Shown: positions 37,101 to 45,622, counted from the first letter of the stretch. The stretch: DNA of 64,000 nucleotides from Corynebacterium sp. NML130628 (GCF_001875665.1 NZ_MLAL01000017.1:1-64000), one strand, 5' to 3'. Program-made: numbers and translations. Notes: generated by a model not told the origin, from the letters alone.

Positions 37101-40100
37101 GTGCCCGTCACCGTCACCTACAAGGACGGCTCCAAGGACGTAGTCAACGCGCCGTTCGTCGTGCGGCAGGAAGACAAGGACATCTATGAGCCGGGCTACT
37201 CCGTCGAGTCGACTGCCCCGAACAAGTACGTTAGCCGTGTAATCACACCGGAAAACCTGCCGAAGGACACGAAGTACGAACTCGCACCTCGCCAGGAAGG
37301 CGATTGGACGTACGAGATCAATCCGGACACGGGCGAGGTCACCGTTACGCCGCCAGCAGACGCAAAACCAGGCGACAAGCAGACCAAGAACGTCACGGTC
37401 AAATACCCGGACGGCTCCACGGAGGACGTCCCGGTCACCACAATCGTGAACCTGACCAACAACTATGAGGCGGAACCGGTGTACCCGCCGAAGACCACCT
37501 ACCCGGGTGAGCAGACGGTGTCGCCGCTGCGCATTGAGCAAGCGGCAAACGCGAAGCAGGACGTGAAGCCGGCAGCGAAGGACCCGTACCGAATCGTGCC
37601 GAAGCCGGGCGTCGTTGACCCCACCGGGGAGACGAATGAATTCGGCAACCCTGTGTTCAAGATTCAAAGCGCGAAGGGGAAGGAATGGATCGCCAGCCTG
37701 GATAAGGACGGCAACGTCCTTGCCACCCCGCCAGCTGACGCCGAACCAGGCGACCTCATCGACGTGCCCGTGAACGTCACCTACGAAGACGGCTCAATCG
37801 ACACTGCCAACGCGCCGATCACGGTCGTTGGTCAGCCGAAGCGCGAAGTGCCGTTCGACGTGAAGGTCGTCGAGGATCCAAACATCCCGGCCGGCCAGCA
37901 CAAGGTCGTCACCAAGGGCGTACCGGGCACCGAGGTCATGGACCGCGACGGCAATTGGATCCGCAAGATGGACCCAGTGACCGAAGAGATCCATGTTGGC
38001 ACCAAGCCAGCCACCGCTGGCACGAAGACCACCTGGACCGCGCCAATCCCGCACGGCTTCATCGAACGCCCGAACAAGGACCTGGCGCCCGGCACCATCA
38101 AGGTTGTCCAGGAAGGCGAGAACGGCGAGAAGACGTTCACCGCTGACTTCAGCGCGACCGGCGGCGAAGCTGGCGTCGAAACGAAGGAAGAGATCACGAA
38201 GAAGCCGAAGGACCGCATCGTTGAATACGGCCCGGCGGCGGACGCAACCGAACTGGTCACCAAGACCACCAAGCGCGTCCCATTCGAAACCGAAGTCACC
38301 ATCGACCCAACCCTGAAACCAGGCGAAAAGGTCGTCGACCAGCAGGGTGAGTATGGCGAAGAGGTAGAAACCTCCACGCAGAAGATCGAGAACGGCAAAC
38401 CTTCAGGCGACCCAGTTGTTGAGACGAAGCGCACCAAGGACCCAGTCACCGAGAAAATCCGTGTAGGCGGTGCGCCGACCGAGAACACCGACGTCACCAA
38501 GACCGAAATCGAAGTGCCGTTCGAAACCCGCATCGTCTTCGACCCCGAGCTGGAAGTCGGCGAGCAGAAAGTCGACCCCGATCACCCAGGCGTACCTGGC
38601 AAGGACGAGTTGACCACCACCCGGACCATTAAGAACTCCCAAATCACCGACACCCGCACCGAAAAGACGCGCGTCGCTGAACCACAGGACCGCATCATTC
38701 GCGTCGGAACCAAGGAAAAGCCAGGCATCACGCCTGAAATCCACTGGACGGAAGAGACCCCGTTCAAGGTCATCGTGAGGGAGGACCCAACACTCGACGC
38801 CGGCACCCACAAGATCGCGCAGCCAGGTAAGGCAGGCAAGATCTCGCACAAGGTAATCGACGGCGTCCCACAGAAGCCAGAGGTCCAAGAGCCAGTCGAC
38901 CAAATCATCCTGGTTGGCACCAAAAAGCAAACCAAGCAGACTGAGCTACGCGAGACCATCCACACCCCAGTCCCATTCGAGACCGAAATCCGCAAGGTAG
39001 ACACCCTGCCAGCCGGCGCAGTACGAACCGTGCAAGAAGGCACCTACGGCGAAAAGGTCACCGAAAAGATCTGGAAACTTGTCGACGGCAAGGTGGTCGG
39101 CGACCCCGTCGAAAACACCACCGACACCAAGCAGCCAACCAAGCGCATCATCGAAGTCGGCGTAGGCAAGGTCGTGCCAACCTACGGCAAGGTCGTGCAA
39201 GACCCAGGCGCCACCAACGAAGTGCCACTGCAGGAAGGCTCCAAGGTTCCAGCAAACGCCAAGATCGAAATCGACCCCAACTGGAAGCCAGAGATCGAAG
39301 GCTGGAAGGCCACCATCGACGAACACGGCAACGTCTTATCGACGCCACCAGCGGACGCCAAACCCGGCGACTCCGTCCTAATCCCAGTCAAGGTCACCTA
39401 CAAAGACGGCAGCAGCGTCATCGTCCCGGCCTTCGCCTCCGTGAAGGACAAGTCCGACGCTCCGAAGGCAAACTATGGCGCCCTCAAGGTGCTGCCAGGC
39501 GAAACCGGCACGCAGCAACCAGCCGACGCCACCGATGGAGATAAGTACTCCGTACCAGGCGACGTCGACGGCTGGGAGACCAGCGTCGACGAGCGCGGCG
39601 TCGTCACCGCGAAGGCGCCGAAGAGCGCCAAGCCAGGCGACTGGATCCGCGTCCCCGTCACCGTCACCCCGAAGAACGGTGAAACCTACACCACCTACGC
39701 GGTGTTCACCGTCGGCAACCAGCCAATCGAGCCATCGGAGCCGCTGAAGCCGAGCGAGCCTTCGACGCCTGCAGTTCCAGGGCTGTACTACCCGCCGGCC
39801 ATCACCACGCCGGGCACTGAGACTCAGATCAAGATCGGCAAGCACACCGACGGCAACACCTACGCCCTCGGCGCACTGCCGAAGGGCTGGAAGGCGACCG
39901 TCTCCAAGGACGGAAACCTGCAGGTCACCCCACCAGCCGACGCCACCCCAGGCGAAAAGGTCGACATCCCAGTCACCGTCACCACCGCCAGCGGCAAGAA
40001 GTACGAGGTGAAGACGGTCGTGGGCGTCATCGCCAAGGACAACGCGAAACCTGGTGAGCCCGGCAAGCCCGGTGAGCCTGGCAAACCTGGTGAAGGCTCC

Positions 40101-40595
40101 TCCGCCGACGGCTTCAAGCGCTGCATGGCCAACATGTTCGCGCTCAACAGCCCAATCCTGTGGCTGCTGCCAATCGGCCTCGCAGCCGCAGTCGGTGCCC
40201 CAATCGCGGAGGCCCTCCAGCCGCAGTTGAACGGCCTGACCGCCCAGTTCAACGAAGCAATGCGCCGCAACACCCCAGACCGGGGTGAGGGCGGCCGCGG
40301 CTGGGAACGCCCAGACTGGGTCCGCGAAATCGACGCCCAGGTTGCAGCCATCAACAAGCAGTTCGCCCCAGTCGGCGAGCAGCTGCGCCCAATCGGTATC
40401 GCACTCGGCGCAATTGCCGCCGGCGCCCTCGCGATCTCCCTAATCAAGCAGGCGTGCGAACCCGAAGGCTTCGACCACGGCATGACCATCTTCGGATCCT
40501 CCAAGGAAGGTGAGCCAAGCGCAGCCTCCAGCAAGAAGGGTGCCATCCATGACGCCATCATGGGGAGCTCCAACAAGGAGAACAAGGAGAAGTAG
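34158..40595 (+). CDS. giant secreted Rib/G5-repeat surface protein
   Basis: 2145 residues. Signal peptide to about residue 42 (GRAGLTLTSTIALALGGAAVV...AGAQ). N-terminal unique domain of about 340 residues. About eight Rib/YPDG units (VTYPDGS, VTYKDGS; PPKDAKPGD) run to about residue 1230. Six G5-like units of about 70 residues lie at about 1230-1670, each starting [VP]PFETxxxxDPxL and ending RIIxVG. Three more Rib-like units follow, then a short PGEPGKPGEPGKPGEG collagen-like linker. The C-terminal module matches the 2.2-kb-locus protein (SSADGFKRC, helix LWLLPIGLAAAVGAPI, about 80 polar residues, helix IALGAIAAGALAISLI, CEPEG). No LPXTG. GGAG lies about 10 nt before the ATG. G5 domains bind GlcNAc-type glycans or Zn in other surface proteins; here the ligand is unknown. 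Confidence 0.87.
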   Translation: MNPKTSRSGRTVGRAGLTLTSTIALALGGAAVVAPTPHAGAQETGGENLAYTGDIVALGDQQQSEGLGENSCAIDLGSTNEGQNHAGFRFDLKNPTDETPSKTEFGLQMHFDTSKQRTFTWGYFTDSGRVPVAPGKSALGVVPVGEKFKEENPFTVNDEAAPGKITASKQQRNLNGEFTFSEQFQQKAVGDEGLTLAWRGDYTTEDPQTKFFGGNFAIGAKVNPWPSESDSCQRLELDWKDVVNQVVKPGEKIVIAEAKGKFTEADLDRIRIKIESGDSGALKDAKITRNGNKFELEWPKFVDDRLLDSQQNLKFTAVAMPRTVEQLNTLANTGENEYGEQNTGKVTESSIALPRYNTANELSSHSISVDDTRLHNPQYTKNQVAITSGVANNTPTDQPQEIIFEEVADENGDKLADLKKKYDAEITLDDRLVYDGWTAKFADPEKGDYRVIVTAPAGFEKPVPGTFAQPVVHVRYTNGSKDVIPLLVVVDPNHTQQTQLDYPDKPKQKPQGVEMKHTPNLTRVLGKGGVIKPAKYELVEGSYDKDNWDVKINPDTGEITATAKENVPNFTLIKPVVKATYPDGTTDEASAPFQVVSNVKVPEYGATSGRAEDTVTLKPTLPDFGVGGNADDEAPNRYTFPDGSLEYKAGDWTITIDEKTGELTSTIPKNALPGAYITVPVKTHYASGSVPQEVTGTINVIGNGTGSDIANYPPQVTKAGVPVSSNINTQLSDPKLAKYELPKSLPKGWKFDVANDGTVTATPPKDAKPGDEETVDVHVTYPDGSKADVPVTVTVVGADKDMNNPKYPTKHGKPGDTVESSVDGKDIRKESEPKFSLITDPKDPNYIAPPRNLTWDQVTIDPETGTITTPISKNAVPGTSADIPVRVTYKDGSTDTTIATVVVVGDQANVHEPRYAQQETKPGVKKTSDITEDTKVPERDLADKTPYSVPKTVDGWTVSVDDKGVVTATPPKTAKPGDHIDVPVTVTYKDGSKDVVNAPFVVRQEDKDIYEPGYSVESTAPNKYVSRVITPENLPKDTKYELAPRQEGDWTYEINPDTGEVTVTPPADAKPGDKQTKNVTVKYPDGSTEDVPVTTIVNLTNNYEAEPVYPPKTTYPGEQTVSPLRIEQAANAKQDVKPAAKDPYRIVPKPGVVDPTGETNEFGNPVFKIQSAKGKEWIASLDKDGNVLATPPADAEPGDLIDVPVNVTYEDGSIDTANAPITVVGQPKREVPFDVKVVEDPNIPAGQHKVVTKGVPGTEVMDRDGNWIRKMDPVTEEIHVGTKPATAGTKTTWTAPIPHGFIERPNKDLAPGTIKVVQEGENGEKTFTADFSATGGEAGVETKEEITKKPKDRIVEYGPAADATELVTKTTKRVPFETEVTIDPTLKPGEKVVDQQGEYGEEVETSTQKIENGKPSGDPVVETKRTKDPVTEKIRVGGAPTENTDVTKTEIEVPFETRIVFDPELEVGEQKVDPDHPGVPGKDELTTTRTIKNSQITDTRTEKTRVAEPQDRIIRVGTKEKPGITPEIHWTEETPFKVIVREDPTLDAGTHKIAQPGKAGKISHKVIDGVPQKPEVQEPVDQIILVGTKKQTKQTELRETIHTPVPFETEIRKVDTLPAGAVRTVQEGTYGEKVTEKIWKLVDGKVVGDPVENTTDTKQPTKRIIEVGVGKVVPTYGKVVQDPGATNEVPLQEGSKVPANAKIEIDPNWKPEIEGWKATIDEHGNVLSTPPADAKPGDSVLIPVKVTYKDGSSVIVPAFASVKDKSDAPKANYGALKVLPGETGTQQPADATDGDKYSVPGDVDGWETSVDERGVVTAKAPKSAKPGDWIRVPVTVTPKNGETYTTYAVFTVGNQPIEPSEPLKPSEPSTPAVPGLYYPPAITTPGTETQIKIGKHTDGNTYALGALPKGWKATVSKDGNLQVTPPADATPGEKVDIPVTVTTASGKKYEVKTVVGVIAKDNAKPGEPGKPGEPGKPGEGSSADGFKRCMANMFALNSPILWLLPIGLAAAVGAPIAEALQPQLNGLTAQFNEAMRRNTPDRGEGGRGWERPDWVREIDAQVAAINKQFAPVGEQLRPIGIALGAIAAGALAISLIKQACEPEGFDHGMTIFGSSKEGEPSAASSKKGAIHDAIMGSSNKENKEK

Positions 40596-40612
40596 CGCCG
40601 TCTAGGCCAGGG

Positions 40613-40654
40613 AACCCGTCCAGTCGCCGTCTCGTGTCGGTGGCTGGGCGGGTT
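40613..40654 (+). terminator. terminator of the giant surface protein gene
   Basis: AACCCGTCCAG and CTGGGCGGGTT pair around a 20-nt loop, followed by TTCG. Confidence 0.75.
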
Positions 40655-40700
40655 TTCGCCTTCTCGGTGGCTTTCGGGGTGTTCTCCTGCCGGCCGCAGA

Positions 40701-40775
40701 CACCAAATTCCCACCTAGCCGCTCGGTGAACTGGGGGAACGCTGGTGCCTCTTGCCCGAATCGGGGAATATGGTG
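40701..40775 (+). repeat. class A palindromic element, copy 9
   Basis: 75 bp, forward orientation, degenerate core (GTGAACTGGGGGAACGC) and right end GGAATATGGTG. Confidence 0.8.
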
Positions 40776-40791
40776 CGGAAATTGTGCAGCG

Positions 40792-40883
40792 AGTGACAAT
40801 GGACGGTGACAATGGACGCAAGTCTGCCGACTGACTCCGGCAAAAGCCCAGGTCGTGAAAAGTGTGTTGCGTTCTTTGTCACT
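40792..40883. repeat. class B palindromic element with duplicated left arm, copy 5
   Basis: The left arm occurs twice in tandem (GTGACAATGGACG then GTGACAATGGACGCAA), followed by the AAAAGCCCAGGTCGTGAAAAG core and right end TTGCGTTCTTTGTCACT. The duplication is a 13-bp tandem repeat. Confidence 0.82.
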
Positions 40884-40910
40884 CGAGTCGGGTGGGCACC
40901 TAGGGGCAGA

Positions 40911-40984
40911 CACCAAATTCCCTCGCCGAAAGTCGACGACCTGGGGGTTTGCATATCCGTCTTTCCAAACCCTGGAATTTGGTG
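40911..40984 (+). repeat. class A palindromic element, copy 10
   Basis: 74 bp, forward. Core GACGACCTGGGGGTTTGC, with a T-rich variant after the G run. Confidence 0.85.
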
Positions 40985-41003
40985 CGTGGGGTGTTTGATG
41001 TGA

Positions 41004-41077
41004 CACCAAATTCCCTCCCAGCCCCTTGGTGGCCTGGGGAAACGCTGGCGCCCCTGCTCGAAACAAGGAATTTGGTG
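41004..41077 (+). repeat. class A palindromic element, copy 11
   Basis: 74 bp, forward. Core GTGGCCTGGGGAAACGC. Last of four elements between a surface protein gene and a convergent tRNA, the same context as the 5.9-kb cluster. Confidence 0.88.
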
Positions 41078-41130
41078 CGCGGGGCGTTCGCGGGCGTTCG
41101 GCAAAGCCCCAGGCTCACCCAGGCAACGCG

Positions 41131-41158
41131 AAACCCCGCCGCAGAAGCGGCGGGGTTT
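41131..41158 (-). terminator. terminator of tRNA-Pro
   Basis: AAACCCCGCCGC / GCGGCGGGGTTT, a perfect 12-bp stem with a 4-nt loop, 4 nt beyond the tRNA 3' end on the minus strand. Confidence 0.88.
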
Positions 41159-41161
41159 AAC

Positions 41162-41238
<77 letters not shown>

Positions 41239-41288
41239 TGGGCACCTGGTTATGTTACTCCTGTGCCCGCGAAAAACAAAAGCGCTGG

Positions 41289-42206
41289 TCAGGAGCGTTC
41301 CGTGATGTGGAGCAACGCCGCGGATGGTGGGCAGAAGATGCGCACGGGGGCGTATTTGGAGGTGCCCAGGCCGTTGGAAACTTCCATCCACATGCGGCCG
41401 AAGCGGTGCAGGCCGGAGGCGCGTTCGCGGTCGATGTCGGCGTTGGTGACGATGGCGCGCTCGCCAGGCAGGCAGATTTGGCCGCCATGGGTGTGGCCGG
41501 ACAGTGCCAGTTGGTAGCCGTCGCGTTCGAAGGCGTCGAGGACTTCCCGGTAGGGGGCGTGGAGCAGCGCGATGGAGAGGTCGGCGTCGGGGTGGGGTGC
41601 GCCGGCGATGGTGGAGTAATCGTGCAGGTTGTGGTGGGGGTCGTCGACGCCGGCGATGGCGAGGCGGACGTCGTTAATTTTGAACTCGAGGCGACGGTGG
41701 GTGGCGTCGTGCCAGCCGTGCTCCTGGAATGCGGCGCGCATGCCTTTCCAGGGGAGGTCGACATAGGAGGGTTCGCGCTTGGTGCCAAGCAAGTATTTGA
41801 AGGGGTTGACGGGGCGGGGTGCCCAATAGTCGTTGGTGCCGAAGACGAACGCGCCCGGGATGTCGAGGAGCGGGCCGAGGGCTTGGAAGACCCAGGGGAC
41901 GCCTTTGGGGTCGGAGAGGTTGTCGCCGGTGTTGATCACGAGGTCGGGGTGGAGTTCGGCGAGGCTGGAGACCCAGGCGACTTTGGCGCGCTGACCGGGG
42001 ATCATGTGGAGGTCGCTGATGTGCAGGATGTCGAAGGAGTCCCGCCCGTCGAGGGTGCCGGGTGGGAGCAGGGGGAGGGCGTATTCCTTCAGGCGGTAGT
42101 TGTTGAGCTGGCTCACGCCGTACGCGGCGGCGACTCCGGCAGTGGCTCCGGCGACCCCGGCGGCAACTCCGGCGGCGCGCGTCAGGCGTTTGAGGGAAGT
42201 GTTCAC
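41289..42206 (-). CDS. metallophosphoesterase with N-terminal membrane anchor
   Basis: 305 residues. N-terminal hydrophobic Ala/Gly-rich helix (AAGVAAGVAGATAGVAAAYG). Calcineurin-like metal motifs: ILHISDLHM, VINTGDNLSD, FGTNDYW (in place of GNHD), LLHAP and SGHTHGGQI. Similar to YkuE-type phosphoesterases. The His of GNHD is replaced by Asn-Asp in GTND, which is common in this actinobacterial subgroup. GTG start with TACGCT 7 nt upstream (leaderless). Substrate not predictable. Confidence 0.88.
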   Translation of the reverse strand: MNTSLKRLTRAAGVAAGVAGATAGVAAAYGVSQLNNYRLKEYALPLLPPGTLDGRDSFDILHISDLHMIPGQRAKVAWVSSLAELHPDLVINTGDNLSDPKGVPWVFQALGPLLDIPGAFVFGTNDYWAPRPVNPFKYLLGTKREPSYVDLPWKGMRAAFQEHGWHDATHRRLEFKINDVRLAIAGVDDPHHNLHDYSTIAGAPHPDADLSIALLHAPYREVLDAFERDGYQLALSGHTHGGQICLPGERAIVTNADIDRERASGLHRFGRMWMEVSNGLGTSKYAPVRIFCPPSAALLHITERS

Positions 42207-42213
42207 GCGTCCT

Positions 42214-42234
42214 AGCGTACAGATGGACTACGCT
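42214..42234. promoter_or_regulatory. paired divergent -10 boxes
   Basis: AGCGTA (42214-42219) and TACGCT (42229-42234) are exact inverted copies. Each ends 7 nt before its start codon (GTG 42206 on the minus strand, ATG 42242 on the plus strand). Both flanking genes should be leaderless. Confidence 0.65.
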
Positions 42235-42241
42235 TTCCCAC

Positions 42242-42691
42242 ATGAGTGAATTGAAAGAGCAGCTGCGCGCAGACCTGAAGGCTTCGATGAAAGCGAAGGA
42301 GAAGGAGCGCACCGGCACGATTCGTATGTTGTTGGCCGCGATCCAGACCGCTGAGACCGAGGGTGCGAAGCACGAGGTGGACGACGCGGAGATTTTGAAG
42401 ATTATTGCCCGCGAGGTGAAGAAGCGCCGCGAGTCCGCGGAGATTTACGCCACGAACGGCCGCCAAGAGCTTGCCGACGCCGAACTCCACGAAGCCGAAA
42501 TCCTTGAGGCGTACCAGCCCGCCCAGCTCACGGACGAGGAGGTTGACGCCCTGGTGGAGGAGACCGTCGCCGAGGTCGGCGCTGAGTCGATGGCGCAGAT
42601 GGGGCAGGTCATGAAGGCTGCGAACGCGAAAGCCGCCGGCCGTGTTGACGGCAAGCGGCTCTCCACGGCGGTCAAAGCCCGCCTGAGCTAG
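42242..42691 (+). CDS. GatB/YqeY-domain protein
   Basis: 149 residues, the normal YqeY length. LKEQLRADLKASMKAKEKERTGTIRMLLAAIQTAE at the N-terminus and the tail-domain helices ending GRVDGKRLSTAVKARLS match the YqeY family, homologous to the tRNA-binding C-terminal domain of GatB. Stand-alone YqeY function is not well established. Leaderless ATG. Convergent with ponA, with a 17-bp gap. Confidence 0.92.
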   Translation: MSELKEQLRADLKASMKAKEKERTGTIRMLLAAIQTAETEGAKHEVDDAEILKIIAREVKKRRESAEIYATNGRQELADAELHEAEILEAYQPAQLTDEEVDALVEETVAEVGAESMAQMGQVMKAANAKAAGRVDGKRLSTAVKARLS

Positions 42692-42708
42692 AGGCCTAGA
42701 GCCTAGCC

Positions 42709-45102
42709 TTATTGGAAGACGTTCGTGAGCGCATCGCGGGCGTCGTTCAGCGATTGCTGAATGCCGTCGAAGTCGACGGCGGGGGCTTGCGTGCTGGTCG
42801 GCGGCGGGGTGGACGCCGACGGTGACGCGGTGGGGGAGGCGGCGCTGCCGTCGGACACGTTGAGGGTCACCATGGTGCCCTGCGTGAGTGCGGGATTGGC
42901 GGGGATCGCGGCGATGACGTTACCGGCGGGCGCCCCGTTGCCGAAGACGGTTTGGGTGGTCACGTTGAACCCTTGCGCCTGGAGCTGCTGCTTGGCGGTG
43001 GCGGCCGGGAGGCCGACGACGGCGTCGAGCGCCGACTGCTTGGTGCCGCGCGTGTAGGTCGCGTTGGTCGGCGGTAGGCCCGCGGCTGCAGCTCCGGGGA
43101 CGCCGTGGGCGGCCTGGAACCAGGTGCGCGCGGCCTCGTTGCCGCCGAACAGGTTGCCTACGGAGCATTGGCGCACCGGGCCGGTGCACAGCGGGGTGGT
43201 TTGGGTGCCGTCGTTGAAGATGTAGGGCGCGCCGGCCATTCCGCGGGTGAACCCGAGGAACGCGGAGGACTGGTGGGACTCCGTGGTGCCGGTCTTGGCT
43301 GCGACGGGCGCGGTCCACCGGGAGGCGGCGGCTGCGTCCTTGGCGGTGCCGTCGATAGTGTCGTGTGACATGCCGAGGGCGAGCGCGCCCGCGATCTCCG
43401 GGTCGAGGACTTGCTCGCACGGCGGGCGCTGGATGAATACTTCCTGCCCGTGCTTGTCCACGACGCTCTTGATTGGGTTCGGCTCGCACCAGCGGCCACC
43501 CGCGGCCAGTGTGGCGCCTACGTTGGAGAGTTCGAGCGGGTTCACGGCGGTGGGGCCCAGGACGAAGGAGCCCATGTTTTCTTCCTTCGCCGCTTGGGCG
43601 ACGGAGCGGCCGTCGCCAAATGAATTGGGGTCGGTGTAGGAGCGAAGGCCCAGGCGCACCGCCATATCCACTGTTGGGGTGACGCCGACGCTCTGGATGA
43701 GCTCGATGAACGAGGTGTTCGGGGACTGGGCCAGGGCGTCACGCAGGGTCATTTGTGGCGGGTAGACGCCGGCGTTCTCCACGCAATAGGCGCCTGCGGG
43801 GCAGCCTGCGGCGCCGCCCTTGCCCATGCCGTAGACCACGGAGCGCACCGGCGTGTTCAGCATCGAGTCGAGACCGTAGCCCTGCTCGAGCGCAGCCGCG
43901 GCGGTGAAAATCTTGAACACGGAACCTGCGCCGTTGCCCACCATCGACGTGGGCTGTGGCAAGATCGTCTGGTTCTTCTCCAGCTCAAGGCCGTAGTAGC
44001 GCGAGGACGCCATTGCGAGGATGTCGCGGGAGTCCGCGCCGGGCCGGATCACGTTGAGTACCTCTGCCACGCCGTGGGTGGCGGGGTTCACGTTGCTGCG
44101 TACCGCCTGCACCGTTGAGGCCTGCACCGCCGGGTCCAGGGTGGTGGTGATGGTGTAGGAACCGCGCTCGATCTCGTCGAGGCTCAGGCCCTTGCTCTCC
44201 AGGTATTGCAGGGCGTAGTCACACATGAACCCTGCGTCGCCGGCGGTGATGCAGCCGTCCGGCAGGCCCTTCGGCTTGTCCACCACGCCCAGTGGGGTCG
44301 CCGCGTAACGGTCCGCCTCCTCCTGGGTGAGGTGGCCTTCGTTCGCCATGTTCTGCAGGACGGTGTTGCGGCGCTGCGTCGCGCCCTCCGGGTTCGTGTA
44401 CGGGTTGAGGTATTCGACCGACTGCAGCAGCCCCACCAACAGCGCCGCTTGTGGCGGGTTCAGCTCGGATGCTGGGATGTCGAAGTAGATGCGGGCTGCG
44501 GCCTCGATGCCGTAGGCGTGGTTCCCGAACGAGACCAGGTTGAGGTAGCGGGTGAGGATCTCGTCTTTCGTCAGTGTCTTGTCCAGGTCGGAGGCCATGC
44601 GCATCTCGCGCAGCTTCCTCGGGATCGACTGCTCGGTCGCCGCCTGCGCCTCCTCGTCGTTGCCGGCCTCGACGAGCCACAGGTAGTTCTTCACGTACTG
44701 CTGATTAATTGTCGACGCCCCCTGCTCGACACCACCGGCCAGCACATTCGTCACCATGGCCCTCGCGAAGCCTTGCATATCAACGCCGTCGTGCATATAA
44801 AAGCGCCGATCCTCTGTGGAAACCAGTGCATGTTTTACATGTGCTGAAATTTTTTCGCTTGGAACTTCGTATCTACGCTGTTTGTATAACCACGCAATGG
44901 GGGTGCCGTTGACGTCCGTGACGGTAGTGACTCCGGGGACATCGCCGTGCGTCAGGTCGAGCAAATTCGACTGCATTGTATTCGCAGTGCGCGCAATAGC
45001 GAGGCCCGTTAGGCCTGCGACCGGCGCTAAACACAGGGCAATCGCCAGCGCAACGGCGCAAAGGCCGAGCAAAAGGTTACCAAAGGAACGAAGTGCACTC
45101 AC
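42709..45102 (-). CDS. ponA: bifunctional class A penicillin-binding protein with PASTA domain
   Basis: 797 residues. N-terminal membrane helix. GT51 transglycosylase with Glu97 in LVSTEDRRFYMH and GVEQGASTINQQYVKN. Transpeptidase with SVFK (about residue 390), SPNTSF and AAKTGTTES. One PASTA domain (VVGLPAATAKQQLQAQGFNV ... GTMVTLNVSDG), then a Ser/Thr/Pro tail. It builds and cross-links peptidoglycan. It matches the ponA2/PBP1 gene next to whiB4/whcA in Actinobacteria. GTG start with TAAGGT 6 nt upstream (leaderless). Confidence 0.95.
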   Translation of the reverse strand: MSALRSFGNLLLGLCAVALAIALCLAPVAGLTGLAIARTANTMQSNLLDLTHGDVPGVTTVTDVNGTPIAWLYKQRRYEVPSEKISAHVKHALVSTEDRRFYMHDGVDMQGFARAMVTNVLAGGVEQGASTINQQYVKNYLWLVEAGNDEEAQAATEQSIPRKLREMRMASDLDKTLTKDEILTRYLNLVSFGNHAYGIEAAARIYFDIPASELNPPQAALLVGLLQSVEYLNPYTNPEGATQRRNTVLQNMANEGHLTQEEADRYAATPLGVVDKPKGLPDGCITAGDAGFMCDYALQYLESKGLSLDEIERGSYTITTTLDPAVQASTVQAVRSNVNPATHGVAEVLNVIRPGADSRDILAMASSRYYGLELEKNQTILPQPTSMVGNGAGSVFKIFTAAAALEQGYGLDSMLNTPVRSVVYGMGKGGAAGCPAGAYCVENAGVYPPQMTLRDALAQSPNTSFIELIQSVGVTPTVDMAVRLGLRSYTDPNSFGDGRSVAQAAKEENMGSFVLGPTAVNPLELSNVGATLAAGGRWCEPNPIKSVVDKHGQEVFIQRPPCEQVLDPEIAGALALGMSHDTIDGTAKDAAAASRWTAPVAAKTGTTESHQSSAFLGFTRGMAGAPYIFNDGTQTTPLCTGPVRQCSVGNLFGGNEAARTWFQAAHGVPGAAAAGLPPTNATYTRGTKQSALDAVVGLPAATAKQQLQAQGFNVTTQTVFGNGAPAGNVIAAIPANPALTQGTMVTLNVSDGSAASPTASPSASTPPPTSTQAPAVDFDGIQQSLNDARDALTNVFQ

Positions 45103-45108
45103 ACCGTT

Positions 45109-45114
45109 ACCTTA
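45109..45114 (-). promoter_or_regulatory. -10 box of ponA
   Basis: TAAGGT on the minus strand, 6 nt before the GTG; no ribosome-binding site. Confidence 0.5.
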
Positions 45115-45157
45115 AATGAAACGCGGGGGAGAGTGAATAGGACGCCCCCATCTTTTG

Positions 45158-45173
45158 TGTGATGCATTTTACA
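45158..45173. promoter_or_regulatory. candidate GlxR (CRP-type) operator between ponA and whcA
   Basis: TGTGATGCATTTTACA matches the CRP/GlxR consensus TGTGANNTANNTCACA except at two fixed positions. It lies in the divergent ponA/whcA region; glxR itself is 2.6 kb downstream. Confidence 0.4.
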
Positions 45174-45223
45174 AGGTTCATACCCTGTGAATACACTTAC
45201 AAGCGCTTAATGGGTCTAAGTAT

Positions 45224-45229
45224 TATACT
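45224..45229 (+). promoter_or_regulatory. -10 box of whcA
   Basis: A consensus TATACT about 29 nt before the ATG. No canonical -35 at 17 bp; the palindrome AAGCGCTT (45201-45208) lies there instead. Confidence 0.5.
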
Positions 45230-45257
45230 TTGCCTCCCCTTGAAAGGAGACCGATTC

Positions 45258-45614
45258 ATGACTGCCACTCTTGGAACCGCGACTTGCGAGGACACCCGCG
45301 CCATTCCGCGCCGCGTGAACTCTGCTGGGGATCTTGTGTTTGACCGTGGGGAGTGGATTACGCGTGCAATCTGTCGCGCAGGTGACCCAGATGCTCTCTT
45401 CGTACAAGGTGCCGAGCAGCGCAAGGCCGCAGAAATTTGTCGACGCTGCCCCGTCCAGCTCGAGTGCCTCGCCGAGGCGCTCGAAAACCGGGTCGAGTTC
45501 GGCGTGTGGGGCGGGCTAACCGAACGCCAGCGCCGCGCAGTTCTGCGCAAGAACCCCCAGGTCAACGACTGGGGTGAGCACCTCGTTGCCGGCCGCGAAA
45601 TTATTGGGCTCTAA
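45258..45614 (+). CDS. whcA: WhiB-family iron-sulfur regulator (WhcA/WhiB4 type)
   Basis: 118 residues. Four cluster cysteines in the pattern ICRAGDPD ... EICRRCPVQLEC, then the WhiB G[VI]WGG turn (FGVWGGLTERQRRAV). WhiB proteins bind a [4Fe-4S] cluster and act with the primary sigma factor; WhcA/WhiB4 members respond to oxidative stress. ATG chosen for the AAAGGAG 8 nt upstream. Its location next to ponA matches the WhiB4/Rv3681c neighbourhood. Confidence 0.92.
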   Translation: MTATLGTATCEDTRAIPRRVNSAGDLVFDRGEWITRAICRAGDPDALFVQGAEQRKAAEICRRCPVQLECLAEALENRVEFGVWGGLTERQRRAVLRKNPQVNDWGEHLVAGREIIGL

Positions 45615-45622
45615 ATATCGTC

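Noticed and set aside
35001-37667. Long antisense open frame opposite the giant surface protein
   Set aside because: Same artefact of the repeated, codon-biased sense gene; no ribosome-binding site or family.
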